A stretch of 64,000 nt of DNA from Hyphomicrobium_A sp963776675 (GTDB lineage: Bacteria; Pseudomonadota; Alphaproteobacteria; Rhizobiales; Hyphomicrobiaceae). How positions within the stretch are numbered: the first letter of the stretch is position 1; the number at the start of each line of letters is the position of its first letter. This document shows positions 26,724 through 36,324 of this stretch, in pieces. The notes beneath the pieces are model-generated. The model was not told the DNA's origin. It did no database searches and saw only the letters and a program-made list of their open reading frames with translations. The stretch covers positions 8,275-72,274 of the forward strand of contig CAVZNR010000006.1 of NCBI GenBank assembly GCA_963776675.1, read 5' to 3'. The translations under genes and the position numbers were made by a program.

Positions 26724-27782
26724 ATGACCAAACCGCCGTCTTCGAGCCCGCAGGGACTGTCCGAGGCCGCCTTCGTCCGCCGGGTTCTGATCTTCGTCGG
26801 TGTCGTGGCCTTCGCGGCGGCGCTTTATGTCCTCTCCGACATTCTCCTCTTGATCTTCGGCTCGGTGCTCGTCGGCGTGGTGCTGCGCGCGATCGCGCGC
26901 CCGATCCGCAAGGGCACCTCGATGAGCGAGCGGCTATCGCTGCTCGCTGCCGGGCTCGGCGTGATCGCGCTCTTGGGTGTCACCGGCTATCTCTTCGGCT
27001 CGCGCATCAGCGCGCAGCTCTCCACTGTGATCCAGAGCCTGCCGGCCGCTTGGGATAGCCTGTCCAAGACGGTGCCGTTCTCCTCCGTGTCGGACTTTGT
27101 CAAAGGCTCCTCGGTGGGCGAGCTCGTGATGAGCGCCTTCTCCTGGGGCACGACGATCTTCGGTGCGCTGGCGACGCTCGTTGTCGTGCTGGTCGCCGGC
27201 ATCTACATCGCCGTCGATCCCGATACGTACCGCAACGGGCTCATGACGCTGGTTCCCCCCCGCTACAAAGAGCAGGTGGCGGCGACGCTCGACGATGCCG
27301 GCGAGGCGTTGCGGTTGTGGCTGGGCGCGCAGCTGCTGGCGATGATTATGGTCGGCCTGCTGATTGCGGGCGGTCTCGCCCTCGTCGGCGTGCCCTCGGC
27401 GCTGGGACTTGGGCTCATCGCCGGCGTGACCGAGTTCGTACCCATCATCGGTCCGGTGATCGGAGCCATCCCGGCGCTGCTGCTCGCCTCGACCGAGAGC
27501 TGGGACCTGGTGCTGTGGACGCTCGCCGTGTTCGTCGTCGTGCAGCAGATCGAAAGCAATATCATCATGCCGCTGGTGGCGGGAAAGGCCGTGGCGGTGG
27601 CGCCCGCGGTCGGACTTTTCGCCGTGGTGGCGATCGGCGTGCTGTTCGGGCCACTGGGGCTTCTGCTCGGCTACCCGCTCGCCATCGTGATCGATGCTGC
27701 CGTGCGCCGGCTCTACGTGCGCGGGACGCTGGGCGAGGAGGTGGAGATCGCCGGCGAGGAGCACCGCGACGACGAGAGCTAG
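26724..27782 (+). CDS. AI-2E family transporter (UPF0118 permease)
   Basis: 352 residues from MTKPPSSSPQ; the upstream part of the open frame runs through the tRNA. Eight or so hydrophobic helices with the family arrangement: two N-terminal helices, a soluble loop (QLSTVIQSLPAAWDSL...), then ALVGVPSALGLGLIAGVTEFVPIIGPVIGAIPALL and the conserved QQIESNIIMPLVAGKAVAVAP (motifs given in overlapping parts). Members move diverse small solutes or sodium; the link to autoinducer-2 holds only for some. Confidence 0.9.
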   Translation: MTKPPSSSPQGLSEAAFVRRVLIFVGVVAFAAALYVLSDILLLIFGSVLVGVVLRAIARPIRKGTSMSERLSLLAAGLGVIALLGVTGYLFGSRISAQLSTVIQSLPAAWDSLSKTVPFSSVSDFVKGSSVGELVMSAFSWGTTIFGALATLVVVLVAGIYIAVDPDTYRNGLMTLVPPRYKEQVAATLDDAGEALRLWLGAQLLAMIMVGLLIAGGLALVGVPSALGLGLIAGVTEFVPIIGPVIGAIPALLLASTESWDLVLWTLAVFVVVQQIESNIIMPLVAGKAVAVAPAVGLFAVVAIGVLFGPLGLLLGYPLAIVIDAAVRRLYVRGTLGEEVEIAGEEHRDDES

Positions 27783-27787
27783 CGCGG

Positions 27788-28138
27788 CTACTTCCAGGAG
27801 TAGGTGATGCGGCCGGTGCGGTGGCGGTGCTCGGTGATCTGGACGTGGTCGCCGACGTGCGGGTCGCTGGTCTTCAAGACGAACACGTTGATGTGCTTGC
27901 CGCCGTCCAGCTTTACGTCGACGGACAGCCCATTCTCGACCATTTTGGTGCTGTTGGTGTTGAGCGGCCCTATCGACATGACCGTGGCCGGCACGCGTAT
28001 GTTGTCGGTGTGGGCGTCATAATCCTCATAAAGGAAAAGGAGACCGACCACGGCGAGCACGGCGACGCCGATGCCGGCCTTCTTGCCACGGTCGAGCCAC
28101 AGGGCACGCTCCAGCTTGCGTTTGGTTTCTGCGCGCAT
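27788..28138 (-). CDS. Small membrane-anchored protein, 116 aa
   Basis: A basic N-terminus is followed by one transmembrane helix (about residues 21-36, AGIGVAVLAVVGLLFLY) and an extracytoplasmic beta-rich domain of about 75 residues containing VPATVMSIGPLNTNSTKMVENG and a His/Arg-rich end (ITEHRHRTGRITYSWK). No family recognised. It lies 38 bp downstream of ecm on the same strand, so it is probably co-transcribed with it. Confidence 0.7.
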   Translation of the reverse strand: MRAETKRKLERALWLDRGKKAGIGVAVLAVVGLLFLYEDYDAHTDNIRVPATVMSIGPLNTNSTKMVENGLSVDVKLDGGKHINVFVLKTSDPHVGDHVQITEHRHRTGRITYSWK

Positions 28139-28176
28139 GTTAGGTCCCCGATCGTCGTGCGCTTTTGGTCGCCAGC

Positions 28177-30177
28177 CTACGCCGCCATCGCCGGCTCGGA
28201 AACGAGCTTCACGATGTCGGCCATGATGTCGTTGAGCTGGAAGTCCTTGGGCGTGTAGACGGCCGCCACGCCCATGGCCTTGAGCGTCTTGGCGTCCTCG
28301 GGCGGAATGATGCCGCCGACGACGACCGGAACGTCCTCCAGGCCCTCACTGCGCATCCGCTCCACGATCTCGCGTACCAGCGGCACGTGGCTGCCCGACA
28401 GGATCGACAACCCCACGACGTGCACCGCCTCGTCGAGCGCGGCCCGCGCGATCTGTGCCGGCGTCAGCCGGATGCCCTCGTACACGACCTCCATGCCGCA
28501 GTCGCGCGCGCGCACGGCGATCTGCTCGGCACCGTTCGAGTGCCCGTCTAGCCCGGGCTTGCCGACGAGGAACTTCAAGCGCCGGCCCAGCTTGCCGGAG
28601 GCCGCTTCGACCTGGCGGCGCACCTCCTCGAGGCCGGCGCCATCGCGCACCACGGCGGATTGCGCAACGCCCGTCGGCGCGCGGTATTCGCCGAAGACCT
28701 TGCGCAACGTCGTCCCCCATTCGCCGGTGGTGACACCGGCACGCGCCGCCACGATCGACGGCTCCATGATGTTGCGCCCTTCCTTGGCGGCGGATTCGAG
28801 CTCCGCAAGCGCGGCGTTGACCTGCTTTGCGTCGCGATCCGCACGCCAGGCCTTGAGCTTCTCGACCTGCTGGGCTTCGAGCGCCGGGTCGACCACCATG
28901 ATGGCGCCCTCGCCAGCGGTGAGCGGAGACGGCTCCGTATCGGTCCAGCGGTTGACGCCGACCACGGTAAGGTCGCCGGCCTCGATTGCGGACAGCCGGG
29001 TCGTGTTGCTCTCGACCAGGCGCCGCTTCATGTAGTCGATCGCCTCCACCGCGCCGCCCATGGCGTCGATGGTGGCGAGCTCTGCCTTGGCCTGCTCCTT
29101 GAGCTCTGCGACCTTGCGCGCGATCTCGGTGGAGCCGTCGAAGATGTCGCCGTACTCGAGCAAGTCGGTCTCGTAGGCGAGGATCTGTTGCATTCTGAGC
29201 GACCACTGCTGGTCCCACGGTCGCGGCAGGCCGAGCGCCTCGTTCCAGGCCGGAAGCTGCACGGCGCGCGCACGCGCCTTCTTCGACAGCGTGACCGCCA
29301 GCATCTCGAGCAAGATGCGATAGACGTTGTTCTCGGGCTGCGGCTCGGTCAGGCCAAGGCTGTTCACCTGCACGCCGTAGCGGAACATGCGCTCCTTGGG
29401 ATTGGTGACGCCATAGCGCTCCAGCGTGATCTCGTCCCACAGCTCGGCGAACGCGCGCATCTTGCAGATCTCGGTGACGAACCGCATGCCTGCGTTGACG
29501 AAGAAAGAGACGCGTCCCACGACCATGCCGAACTGGTCGGGCGGCACTTCGCCCGACGCCTTCACCGTGTCGAGCACGGCAATGGCGGTGGCGAGCGCGT
29601 AGGCGAGCTCCTGTATCGGCGTCGCGCCCGCCTCTTGCAGATGGTAGGAGCAAACGTTGGTCGGGTTCCATTTGGGAACCTCGCGGTAGGAGAACACGAT
29701 CGTGTCCTTGATGAGCCGTAGCGAAGGCTCCGGCGGGAATACGTAGGTGCCGCGCGACAGGTATTCCTTGATGATGTCGTTCTGGATCGTGCCGGTCAGC
29801 TTGGTCCGCGGCGCGCCCTGCTCGTCGGCGACCGCCACATAGAGCGACAGCAGCCAGGCGGCGGTGGCGTTGATCGTCATCGAGGTGTTCATCTGGTCGA
29901 GCGGGATGCCGTCCAGAAGCGCGCGCATGTCGCCGATATGCGAGACGGGCACGCCGACCTTGCCGACCTCGCCCTTGGCGAGCTCGTGGTCGCTGTCGTA
30001 GCCCGTCTGGGTCGGCAGGTCGAAGGCGATGGAAAGGCCGGTTTGCCCCTTCGCCAGGTTGCGGCGATAGAGCTCGTTGGACTTGGCGGCAGTCGAGTGG
30101 CCGGCATAGGTGCGGAAGATCCAGGGCCGATCGGGTGCCCGGCGTGGGGCCTCTTGTCCGCTTCTGTCCTCGCGCAT
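28177..30177 (-). CDS. ecm: Ethylmalonyl-CoA mutase (B12-dependent)
   Basis: 666 residues. The N-terminal mutase barrel opens with RPWIFRTYAGHSTAAKSNELY and GLSIAFDLPTQTGYDSDH. The C-terminal cobalamin-binding domain has DGHSNG with base-off ligand His546, matching DxHxxG. Length and motifs fit MeaA/Ecm, which converts (2R)-ethylmalonyl-CoA to (2S)-methylsuccinyl-CoA in the ethylmalonyl-CoA pathway, rather than methylmalonyl-CoA mutase. Being next to ccr and near mcd supports this. Catalytically it acts between the products of those two genes. Confidence 0.93.
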   Translation of the reverse strand: MREDRSGQEAPRRAPDRPWIFRTYAGHSTAAKSNELYRRNLAKGQTGLSIAFDLPTQTGYDSDHELAKGEVGKVGVPVSHIGDMRALLDGIPLDQMNTSMTINATAAWLLSLYVAVADEQGAPRTKLTGTIQNDIIKEYLSRGTYVFPPEPSLRLIKDTIVFSYREVPKWNPTNVCSYHLQEAGATPIQELAYALATAIAVLDTVKASGEVPPDQFGMVVGRVSFFVNAGMRFVTEICKMRAFAELWDEITLERYGVTNPKERMFRYGVQVNSLGLTEPQPENNVYRILLEMLAVTLSKKARARAVQLPAWNEALGLPRPWDQQWSLRMQQILAYETDLLEYGDIFDGSTEIARKVAELKEQAKAELATIDAMGGAVEAIDYMKRRLVESNTTRLSAIEAGDLTVVGVNRWTDTEPSPLTAGEGAIMVVDPALEAQQVEKLKAWRADRDAKQVNAALAELESAAKEGRNIMEPSIVAARAGVTTGEWGTTLRKVFGEYRAPTGVAQSAVVRDGAGLEEVRRQVEAASGKLGRRLKFLVGKPGLDGHSNGAEQIAVRARDCGMEVVYEGIRLTPAQIARAALDEAVHVVGLSILSGSHVPLVREIVERMRSEGLEDVPVVVGGIIPPEDAKTLKAMGVAAVYTPKDFQLNDIMADIVKLVSEPAMAA

Positions 30178-30279
30178 GGTCGTCCTCGGCTAAAGTCAGG
30201 CGTGGCTGCCCTTAGCGTACCCGGCCGTGATTGCAATGCAAAATGATCTTTGCCGCAACGGGCGGCGGCGAGCGCCCGG

Positions 30280-30615
30280 TCAGGTGCGCTTGAACTGGTA
30301 ACGCTGGGCGCGCAAGCCGATGATGACGGAGCTGACCCGGGTGCAGACAATCAGCACGAGCAGGGCTGCTATGATTCCGAGCGTGCAGGCCACGACAATG
30401 TTGGTTTCCTGGTCCGGTGTGGGCGAGAATGCAAACTCTTCGAACAGGAAGTTGGCCACCAGCGCCCCGAAGATGAAGCCGGGGACGAAAACCAGGGCGA
30501 GCATCGTCTTGGACAGCACATGCAGGGTGAGCACGCCCGCCCAGGCAGAGAGGAGCGCCACCACCACGATCGTGTAGGCGTCGACCTCAAAAGTCTGATT
30601 AAGGAAATCCTGCAT
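30280..30615 (-). CDS. Small membrane protein between ecm and ccr, 111 aa
   Basis: Begins MQDFLNQTFEVDAYT; longer upstream frames would run into the divergent ccr gene. Three hydrophobic helices: VVVALLSAWAGVLTLHVL, MLALVFVPGFIFGALVANFLF and VVACTLGIIAALLVLIVC, with a cytoplasmic basic end QRYQFKRT. No family recognised. Same strand as ecm and 100 bp upstream of it; divergent from ccr, so its promoter shares the 241-bp region with ccr. Confidence 0.75.
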   Translation of the reverse strand: MQDFLNQTFEVDAYTIVVVALLSAWAGVLTLHVLSKTMLALVFVPGFIFGALVANFLFEEFAFSPTPDQETNIVVACTLGIIAALLVLIVCTRVSSVIIGLRAQRYQFKRT

Positions 30616-30856
30616 CCGGGGCGCTTCTGTGTGACCACTGCCAATCGGGCCGGAAACCGCGGATTTGGGCCCACTCGGGGCATATCTGGCAGCCACAACC
30701 TTAAAGTTAGGTTGAGACGAACCCCCTAGCGGCACCGCTGCCTCTTCATTGCAGCGCGAAAACGTGCTTGAAACGGCAGGAAAACCATGCGGCCATGTTG
30801 CCGCACCGCAAAAAACAAGCCTGCCGGGGGGCGGGTGCCGAGCACGGGAGCCAACA

Positions 30857-32179
30857 ATGTCGAGCCAAAGCGCCGCATCACAAACGGATACCACTATGGG
30901 CGCGCTATCGCTCGCAGCCGAGAAAAAGGACCTGTACGAGATCGGCGAGATCCCGCCGCTCGGACACGTGCCCAAGAACATGTACGCCTGGGCCATCCGC
31001 AAGGAGCGCCACGGCGAGCCCGACACGGCGATGCAGATCGAGGTGCTCCCCACCTGGGAGCTCGACAGCCACGACGTGCTCGTCCTGGTGATGGCGGCGG
31101 GCGTCAACTACAACGGCGTGTGGGCCTCGCTGGGCAAGCCGATATCCCCGCTCGACGGCCATAAGAATCCCTACCACATCGCCGGATCCGACGCCTCGGG
31201 CATCGTCTGGGCCGTGGGCTCGAAGGTGAAGCGGTGGAAGGTCGGCGACGAGGTCGTCATCCACTGCAACCAGGACGACGGCGACGACGAGGAGTGCAAC
31301 GGCGGCGACCCGATGTTCTCGCCTAGCCAGCGCATTTGGGGCTACGAGACCCCCGACGGCTCGTTCGCCCAGTTCTGCCGCGTGCAGGACCGTCAGCTCT
31401 TGGAACGTCCGCGCCATCTGACCTGGGAGGAGAGCGCCTGCTACACGCTTACGCTCGCCACCGCCTATCGCATGCTGTTCGGCCATCGTCCGCACGTGCT
31501 GCGCCCGGGCCACAACGTGCTCGTCTGGGGTGCCTCTGGAGGCCTCGGCTCGTTCGCTGTCCAGCTGTGCGCCACCTCCGGTGCAAATGCCATCGGTGTC
31601 GTCTCCGAGGAGGATAAGCGCGACTTCGTCATGCAGCTGGGCGCGCGCGGTGTGATCAACCGTAAAAACTTCGATTGCTGGGGCGAGCTGCCGAAGGTTG
31701 GCACGCCCGAGTACGACGCCTGGTTCAAGGCTGCACGCAAGTTTGGCGCGGCGATCTGGGAAGTGACAGGCAAGGGCAATAACGTCGACAGCGTGTTCGA
31801 GCATCCCGGCCAGTCGACCTTCCCCGTCTCCGTGTTTGTCGTGAAGCGCGGCGGCATGGTCGTCATCTGCGCCGGTACGACGGGCTATAACCTCACCATG
31901 GACGCCCGCTATCTGTGGATGCATCAGAAGCGCGTGCAGGGCTCGCACTTCGCCAACCTGTTGCAGGCGAGCCAGGCCAACAAGCTCGTCGTCGAGCGGC
32001 GCATCGACCCGTGCATGTCGGAGGTCTTCCCCTGGGATCAGATTCCCAAGGCGCACATGCGCATGTACCGCAACGAGCATAAGCCGGGCAACATGGCCGT
32101 GCTCGTCTCGGCGCCCACGACCGGCCTCAAGACGGTCGAGGACGTCATCGAGGCCAGCCAGCAGATGCACAAGCGCTGA
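30857..32179 (+). CDS. ccr: Crotonyl-CoA carboxylase/reductase
   Basis: 440 residues from the ATG with GGAG 8 nt upstream. Zinc-free MDR-type reductase: the catalytic domain has AAGVNYNGVWASLG, HIAGSDASGIVWAVG and the long acidic insert QDDGDDEECNGGDPMFSP typical of Ccr; the NADPH fold has GASGGLG (225-231). Segments FEHPGQSTFPVSVFVVKRGG and GTTGYNLTMDARYLWMHQKR are Ccr signatures. It reductively carboxylates crotonyl-CoA to (2S)-ethylmalonyl-CoA, the committed step of the ethylmalonyl-CoA pathway. Confidence 0.95.
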   Translation: MSSQSAASQTDTTMGALSLAAEKKDLYEIGEIPPLGHVPKNMYAWAIRKERHGEPDTAMQIEVLPTWELDSHDVLVLVMAAGVNYNGVWASLGKPISPLDGHKNPYHIAGSDASGIVWAVGSKVKRWKVGDEVVIHCNQDDGDDEECNGGDPMFSPSQRIWGYETPDGSFAQFCRVQDRQLLERPRHLTWEESACYTLTLATAYRMLFGHRPHVLRPGHNVLVWGASGGLGSFAVQLCATSGANAIGVVSEEDKRDFVMQLGARGVINRKNFDCWGELPKVGTPEYDAWFKAARKFGAAIWEVTGKGNNVDSVFEHPGQSTFPVSVFVVKRGGMVVICAGTTGYNLTMDARYLWMHQKRVQGSHFANLLQASQANKLVVERRIDPCMSEVFPWDQIPKAHMRMYRNEHKPGNMAVLVSAPTTGLKTVEDVIEASQQMHKR

Positions 32180-32185
32180 ACGTCG

Positions 32186-32212
32186 GCTGCGGCCGTCACG
32201 CGGCAGGCCGCA
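32186..32212. terminator. Hairpin between convergent ccr and yihY genes
   Basis: Perfect 8-bp stem CTGCGGCC (32186-32193) / GGCCGCAG (32205-32212) immediately after ccr. No T-tract on either strand, so it may stabilise the mRNA 3' end rather than terminate by itself. Confidence 0.4.
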
Positions 32213-32224
32213 GGCAAGCGGCTG

Positions 32225-33103
32225 CTAGTACCTGCGCGCGCCCGCTCCGTTGGCGTGGTTTTCGATCACGGCAGCGGCGCCGAGGCGCTTGAGCTCGAAG
32301 ATGCCGCGGTTGAGCTCGGCACCGAGGATCACGATGACCGCCGTCATCTGGAAGAAGATCAGCGCGATCATGAGCTGAGACAGACCCGCGTAGAAGCGCG
32401 TGTAGTCGGAGAAGTTGAGGTAGTACGAATAGAGGCTGGCGAGCGCGAGCCAGAGCACCATCGAGAGCAGCACGCCGGGCCACACGTCCTTGATGCGGCG
32501 CTTGCCGGCTGCGAGCCAAAGGTGGAAGGCGACGAGCTGCGCGCCGATGATGGTGACGGCCAACGCATAGCGAAGCGTGGTTCCGAGCCAGGTGCTCCTC
32601 AGAATGATCTGCGTGATCGAAGGATCGAACCGCGCCGCGATGGCGGGACCGACGACGACGGCCCAGGTCAGCACCAGCAATGACACCGCGCTCACGAACA
32701 CGAACACCATGCTGCGGAACAGGCAGAAAAAATACCTCCGCTTCTCGACGACGCGGTAGGCGCCGTTGAGGGCGGCGCGCAAGGTCTCGATCGCATTGGT
32801 CGCGAAGAACAGGGCCGCGCCCGCGCTCAAGGTCAGAAGATCGATGCGGGTCGAGCCCATGATCGCTTCGACCTGCGGGGCGATGCCGGCGGCGACGCCG
32901 GGCGGCAGGGTTTGAAACAGCTGATCGACAGCCTGTCGGGCGAGATCGCGTCCACCGAAGAAGATGCCGGAGAGCGCGCCCAAGAAGATGCAGAACGGGA
33001 ACAGTGACACCACGAACGAGAACGCCACTGCGCCGGCCATGGTAAATCCGCTGTGCTCGTAAAGGCGGTAGATGGCCTCAAGCACGGCGCGGTAACGCTG
33101 CAT
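32225..33103 (-). CDS. YihY/BrkB family inner-membrane protein
   Basis: 292 residues with six hydrophobic segments. Family hallmarks: an early SGFTMAGAVAFSFVVSLFPF block, LFFATNAIETLRAALNGAYRV, RRIKDVWPGVLLSMVLWLA and the final FYAGLSQLMIALIFFQMTAVIVILGAELN segment (given in parts). Formerly mislabelled ribonuclease BN; function not settled. Length fits the family. Convergent with ccr. Confidence 0.9.
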   Translation of the reverse strand: MQRYRAVLEAIYRLYEHSGFTMAGAVAFSFVVSLFPFCIFLGALSGIFFGGRDLARQAVDQLFQTLPPGVAAGIAPQVEAIMGSTRIDLLTLSAGAALFFATNAIETLRAALNGAYRVVEKRRYFFCLFRSMVFVFVSAVSLLVLTWAVVVGPAIAARFDPSITQIILRSTWLGTTLRYALAVTIIGAQLVAFHLWLAAGKRRIKDVWPGVLLSMVLWLALASLYSYYLNFSDYTRFYAGLSQLMIALIFFQMTAVIVILGAELNRGIFELKRLGAAAVIENHANGAGARRY

Positions 33104-33297
33104 CCTTAGTGTCTCCTTACCCGTTACCCGGCCCGCGGGGCGGAAGCTAGCCGCGGGTCCGCGACAGGTCTATGTCGGATTTGGCGGGCCAAACGCCGCA
33201 AGACGGGCCTGGCCGATGCCGGTCGCGGCGCCGTGGACGTCTGCCCGGACCTTACTTAGACTAGGCTCTTCCTAAAGGGGGCGCCCTGCCAATCCAA

Positions 33298-33870
33298 GTG
33301 CGAGCTGGTGACGTGGCAAAAAGTGCAAAGAGCAAGGGGTCTCGGAAGGGGCGCAAGCGCCGGGGAGATGCCTACGAGCCGGTCCGGAGCGCGCGCTTGA
33401 AAGGCGCTGCTGCGGCCCCTCCGCCCGAGGTGCCGCCGCCGCCCGCCCCTGCTCCGACGCCGGCCGACGACCCACACTTGGGCGAGGGGGTCGACGAAGG
33501 CCTTCGTATCTTGGCGGCGCTCGAGGCGATGGAGAGCCTGGAGCCCGATTTCTGCGACGATCCGGGGGGCGAAGCTTCCGTCACCATAATCGAGTGCGCA
33601 GAACCGTTGGCGCCGTTCGCCCTGTTCGATGAGCACGTTGAGGATGTCCGGCCCCCGCCGCGCCCCATCGACCGCGATGCCCCGCGCGAGGTCCCGCCAA
33701 CCGGTGTTGCGCGCTACGCCGCCAGTTACGGGCCAACCGAGGAGGCCGAGGTCGAGATTTTCGAAGGACCCGCCTTTCCCCCCGCGCTTCCCAGCTCTGG
33801 TCCCGTCCGCAAGGCGAGGCGGGTCACCCGCCGGTTCTTCAAGGCGCTGACCGGCGACGACGACGGCTGA
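33298..33870 (+). CDS. Hypothetical Pro-rich protein, 190 aa
   Basis: GTG start; a second GTG five codons later is possible. The first 35 residues are strongly basic (KSKGSRKGRKRRG), then comes a Pro/Ala-rich linker, an acidic middle (LEAMESLEPDFCDDPGGEASVTIIEC) and a basic C-terminus (RKARRVTRRFFKAL). No membrane segment, no family recognised. The charge layout suggests a nucleic-acid or membrane-surface-associated protein, but that is a guess. Confidence 0.55.
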   Translation: MRAGDVAKSAKSKGSRKGRKRRGDAYEPVRSARLKGAAAAPPPEVPPPPAPAPTPADDPHLGEGVDEGLRILAALEAMESLEPDFCDDPGGEASVTIIECAEPLAPFALFDEHVEDVRPPPRPIDRDAPREVPPTGVARYAASYGPTEEAEVEIFEGPAFPPALPSSGPVRKARRVTRRFFKALTGDDDG

Positions 33871-34027
33871 CGCGCGTTTTTAAGGTGCCTTCGGCCCCGC
33901 GGCGGCGGCGCAGATTGCCTTGACGGCGGTGTAGGTTATCGTGCATCGCCATCGAAATGATGGAAACGCGCTGCGCGCGGACGACGGTTTCTATCGAAGA
34001 CGATCTTTCGAAGACAAGGAGAGCACG

Positions 34028-35707
34028 ATGTCGACTGCGGCGCTGAAGGCTGAGCAGGACGTTCTTTCAGCCGGCCCCGACGCCTTGTTGCAGCAGGCTG
34101 AAAGCGCCGTTGCCTCCGCCGATCGCGTGCTGCAGGCGGCGAAGACGGGCGTGCGCGCGAAGGTGGAGGAGGCGGGCGGCATCGATGCGGTCCAGCATGC
34201 CGGGCACGGGCTCGCCTGGCTCGCCACCACGGTCGAGGGTCTGCGCCAGATGCACGTCTGGGGCAGCCGGCTCGCGGGCGAAGGCCGCTTCGGCGAGTTC
34301 GAGCAGCTGATCCTCGTCGCTGCTTTTGCGGAATACCTGGCGCAGATCGCCGGCGGCATTCCCATGAGCCAGGTCGAGATCATCCGCCCCGAGGCCCTGG
34401 GCGTCGCAAAGGCCGACGTGCGCCGCTTCGAGGACGAGGTGGCCGACATGATCGCCGCCGGCAGCACGCAAACTGTCAAGTCGCGCCTTGCCGACCTGAT
34501 CGCCGCGCAGCCCGACGCCACCACCTTCGGCGATACCGGACTGGACGAGACGCATGCGGCGATCCACGAGCAGATGCGCAAGTTCTCGGAAGCCGAGGTG
34601 GTGCCGCACGCGCACGAGTGGCACCTGAAGAACGATTACATCCCGCTCGACATCGTCGCCAAGGTGGCCGAGCTCGGCGTGTTCGGCCTGACGATGCCGG
34701 AGGAGTACGGTGGTCTCGCGCTCGGCAAGGAAAGCATGTGCATCGTCTCGGAGGAGTTGTCGCGCGGCTATATCGGCGTCGGCTCGCTCGGCACGCGTTC
34801 CGAGATCGCCGGGGAATTGATCCTCAACAACGGCACGGATGAGCAGAAGCAGAAGTATCTGCCGGGCATCGCCTCGGGCGAGATCCTGCCCACCGCGGTG
34901 TTCACCGAGCCCAACACCGGCTCCGACCTCGCCTCGCTCAAGACGCGCGCGGTGAAGGAAGGCGGCACCTACAAGGTCACCGGCCAGAAGACGTGGATCA
35001 CGCACCCCGTGCGCGCCGACCTAATGACGCTTCTGGTGCGCACCAACCCCGACGAGAAGGGCTACAAGGGCCTTTCCATGCTGCTCGCCGAGAAGCCGCG
35101 CGGGACCGACGAGAACCCGTTCCCGGCCGAGGGCATGACCGGCGGCGAGATCGAGGTCTTGGGCTACCGCGGCATGAAGGAGTACGACATCTCCTTCGAC
35201 GGTTTCGAGGTGCCCGCTGAAAACCTTCTGGGCGGCACCGAGGGCCAGGGCTTCAAGCAGCTCATGAACACCTTCGAGGCCGCGCGCATCCAGACGGCGG
35301 CCCGCGCCGTCGGCGTCGCTCAGTGCGCCATGGACCTCGCCTTGAAGTACGCGCTCGACCGCAACCAGTTCGGCAAGCCGATCTATGCGTTTCCGCGCGT
35401 CTACAACAAGGTCGTGATGATGGCGGTTGAGACCATGATCGCGCGCCAGCTCACCTACTTCGCCGCGCGCGAGAAGGACGAGGGGCGCCGCTGCGATCTG
35501 GAAGCCGGCATGGCCAAGCTTCTGGGCGCGCGCGTTGCCTGGGCCAACGCCGACAACGCGCTGCAGATCCACGGGGGCAACGGCTTCGCGCTCGAGTATC
35601 CGATCAGCCGCGTTCTGTGCGACTCGCGCATCCTCAACATTTTCGAGGGCGCCGCCGAGATCCAGGCTCAGGTCATTACCCGGCGGCTGTTGGAAGGCGC
35701 GAACTGA
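34028..35707 (+). CDS. mcd: (2S)-Methylsuccinyl-CoA dehydrogenase
   Basis: 559 residues from the ATG with AAGGAG 6 nt upstream. A roughly 150-residue N-terminal helical extension precedes a complete acyl-CoA dehydrogenase fold, the arrangement that separates Mcd from ordinary 380-residue dehydrogenases. FAD and substrate motifs: FTEPNTGSDLASLKT, WITHPVRADLMTLLVRT, LQIHGGNGFALEYPISR, and the active-site Glu540 in NIFEGAAEIQ. It oxidises (2S)-methylsuccinyl-CoA to mesaconyl-CoA in the ethylmalonyl-CoA pathway and passes electrons to ETF. Its location near ccr and ecm supports the assignment. Confidence 0.92.
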   Translation: MSTAALKAEQDVLSAGPDALLQQAESAVASADRVLQAAKTGVRAKVEEAGGIDAVQHAGHGLAWLATTVEGLRQMHVWGSRLAGEGRFGEFEQLILVAAFAEYLAQIAGGIPMSQVEIIRPEALGVAKADVRRFEDEVADMIAAGSTQTVKSRLADLIAAQPDATTFGDTGLDETHAAIHEQMRKFSEAEVVPHAHEWHLKNDYIPLDIVAKVAELGVFGLTMPEEYGGLALGKESMCIVSEELSRGYIGVGSLGTRSEIAGELILNNGTDEQKQKYLPGIASGEILPTAVFTEPNTGSDLASLKTRAVKEGGTYKVTGQKTWITHPVRADLMTLLVRTNPDEKGYKGLSMLLAEKPRGTDENPFPAEGMTGGEIEVLGYRGMKEYDISFDGFEVPAENLLGGTEGQGFKQLMNTFEAARIQTAARAVGVAQCAMDLALKYALDRNQFGKPIYAFPRVYNKVVMMAVETMIARQLTYFAAREKDEGRRCDLEAGMAKLLGARVAWANADNALQIHGGNGFALEYPISRVLCDSRILNIFEGAAEIQAQVITRRLLEGAN

Positions 35708-35895
35708 TCGGCACCGTCGCAACCTGGATTCAGGATGCGGTCCCGCGCAACCCGACCGAGCGGCGGTGCGGAATGGGCCGATTGTGTTAACGCTCCATTG
35801 CGCCATTCGGCAAAAGCCGATGGGCTCGGGCAAGCCAATCGCAAGTGGAGGCTTGTTAGGATCGCGCTCCAGTCAATCGACGGCTTGGGGGCGGC

Positions 35896-36210
35896 ATGCG
35901 GGCCACATCCACGGTTTGGCGCACTCTTCCCACGCGGCGCGTTTTCGAGCGGCGCAGCACGTGGTCTCCGGCCGTCGTGCATTTCGATGGCCATGCGCAA
36001 AACGTCATCATTCGCGACATGTCACGCGGCGGCATGAAGCTCGAGTTTGCCTACGGACTGATGCCCGGCGACAAGATCGGAATCGAGCTTGCGTCCGCGC
36101 GCATGCTCGAAGGCACCGTCATATGGTCGGTTGCCGCCTTTTGCGGTGTCGAGTTCCCAAGCATGCTGGAAGAGGACGATCCCGCCATCGCCTCCTGCAA
36201 GAGACACTAG
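35896..36210 (+). CDS. PilZ domain protein
   Basis: 104 residues, a single PilZ domain. The c-di-GMP motifs are present: an N-terminal arginine cluster RRVFERR (RxxxR) and DMSRGG (DxSxxG) followed by MKLE. Ends in acidic DPAIASCK. Likely a c-di-GMP receptor controlling an unknown target. The GGDEF-EAL protein at the right edge of the window could supply or remove the ligand. Confidence 0.85.
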   Translation: MRATSTVWRTLPTRRVFERRSTWSPAVVHFDGHAQNVIIRDMSRGGMKLEFAYGLMPGDKIGIELASARMLEGTVIWSVAAFCGVEFPSMLEEDDPAIASCKRH

Positions 36211-36324
36211 GGGCGCAGGCGGGCTTATCGCCGGCGAGGGCGATCCGGCACTTTGCAGTCTGGGCGTTGCCCAGTGAGGTCACCCCTTGCGCGGCGCGCC
36301 GGCCGGTGCCATCACGCTGGGGTC

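Noticed and set aside
28177..30177. Methylmalonyl-CoA mutase large subunit
   Set aside because: The single-chain length of 666 residues, MeaA-type motifs and location by ccr favour ethylmalonyl-CoA mutase.
36211..36324. Possible cobalamin riboswitch before the cobalamin-binding gene
   Set aside because: The gap is only 114 bp and lacks the B12-box core; a cobalamin riboswitch needs about 200 nt.
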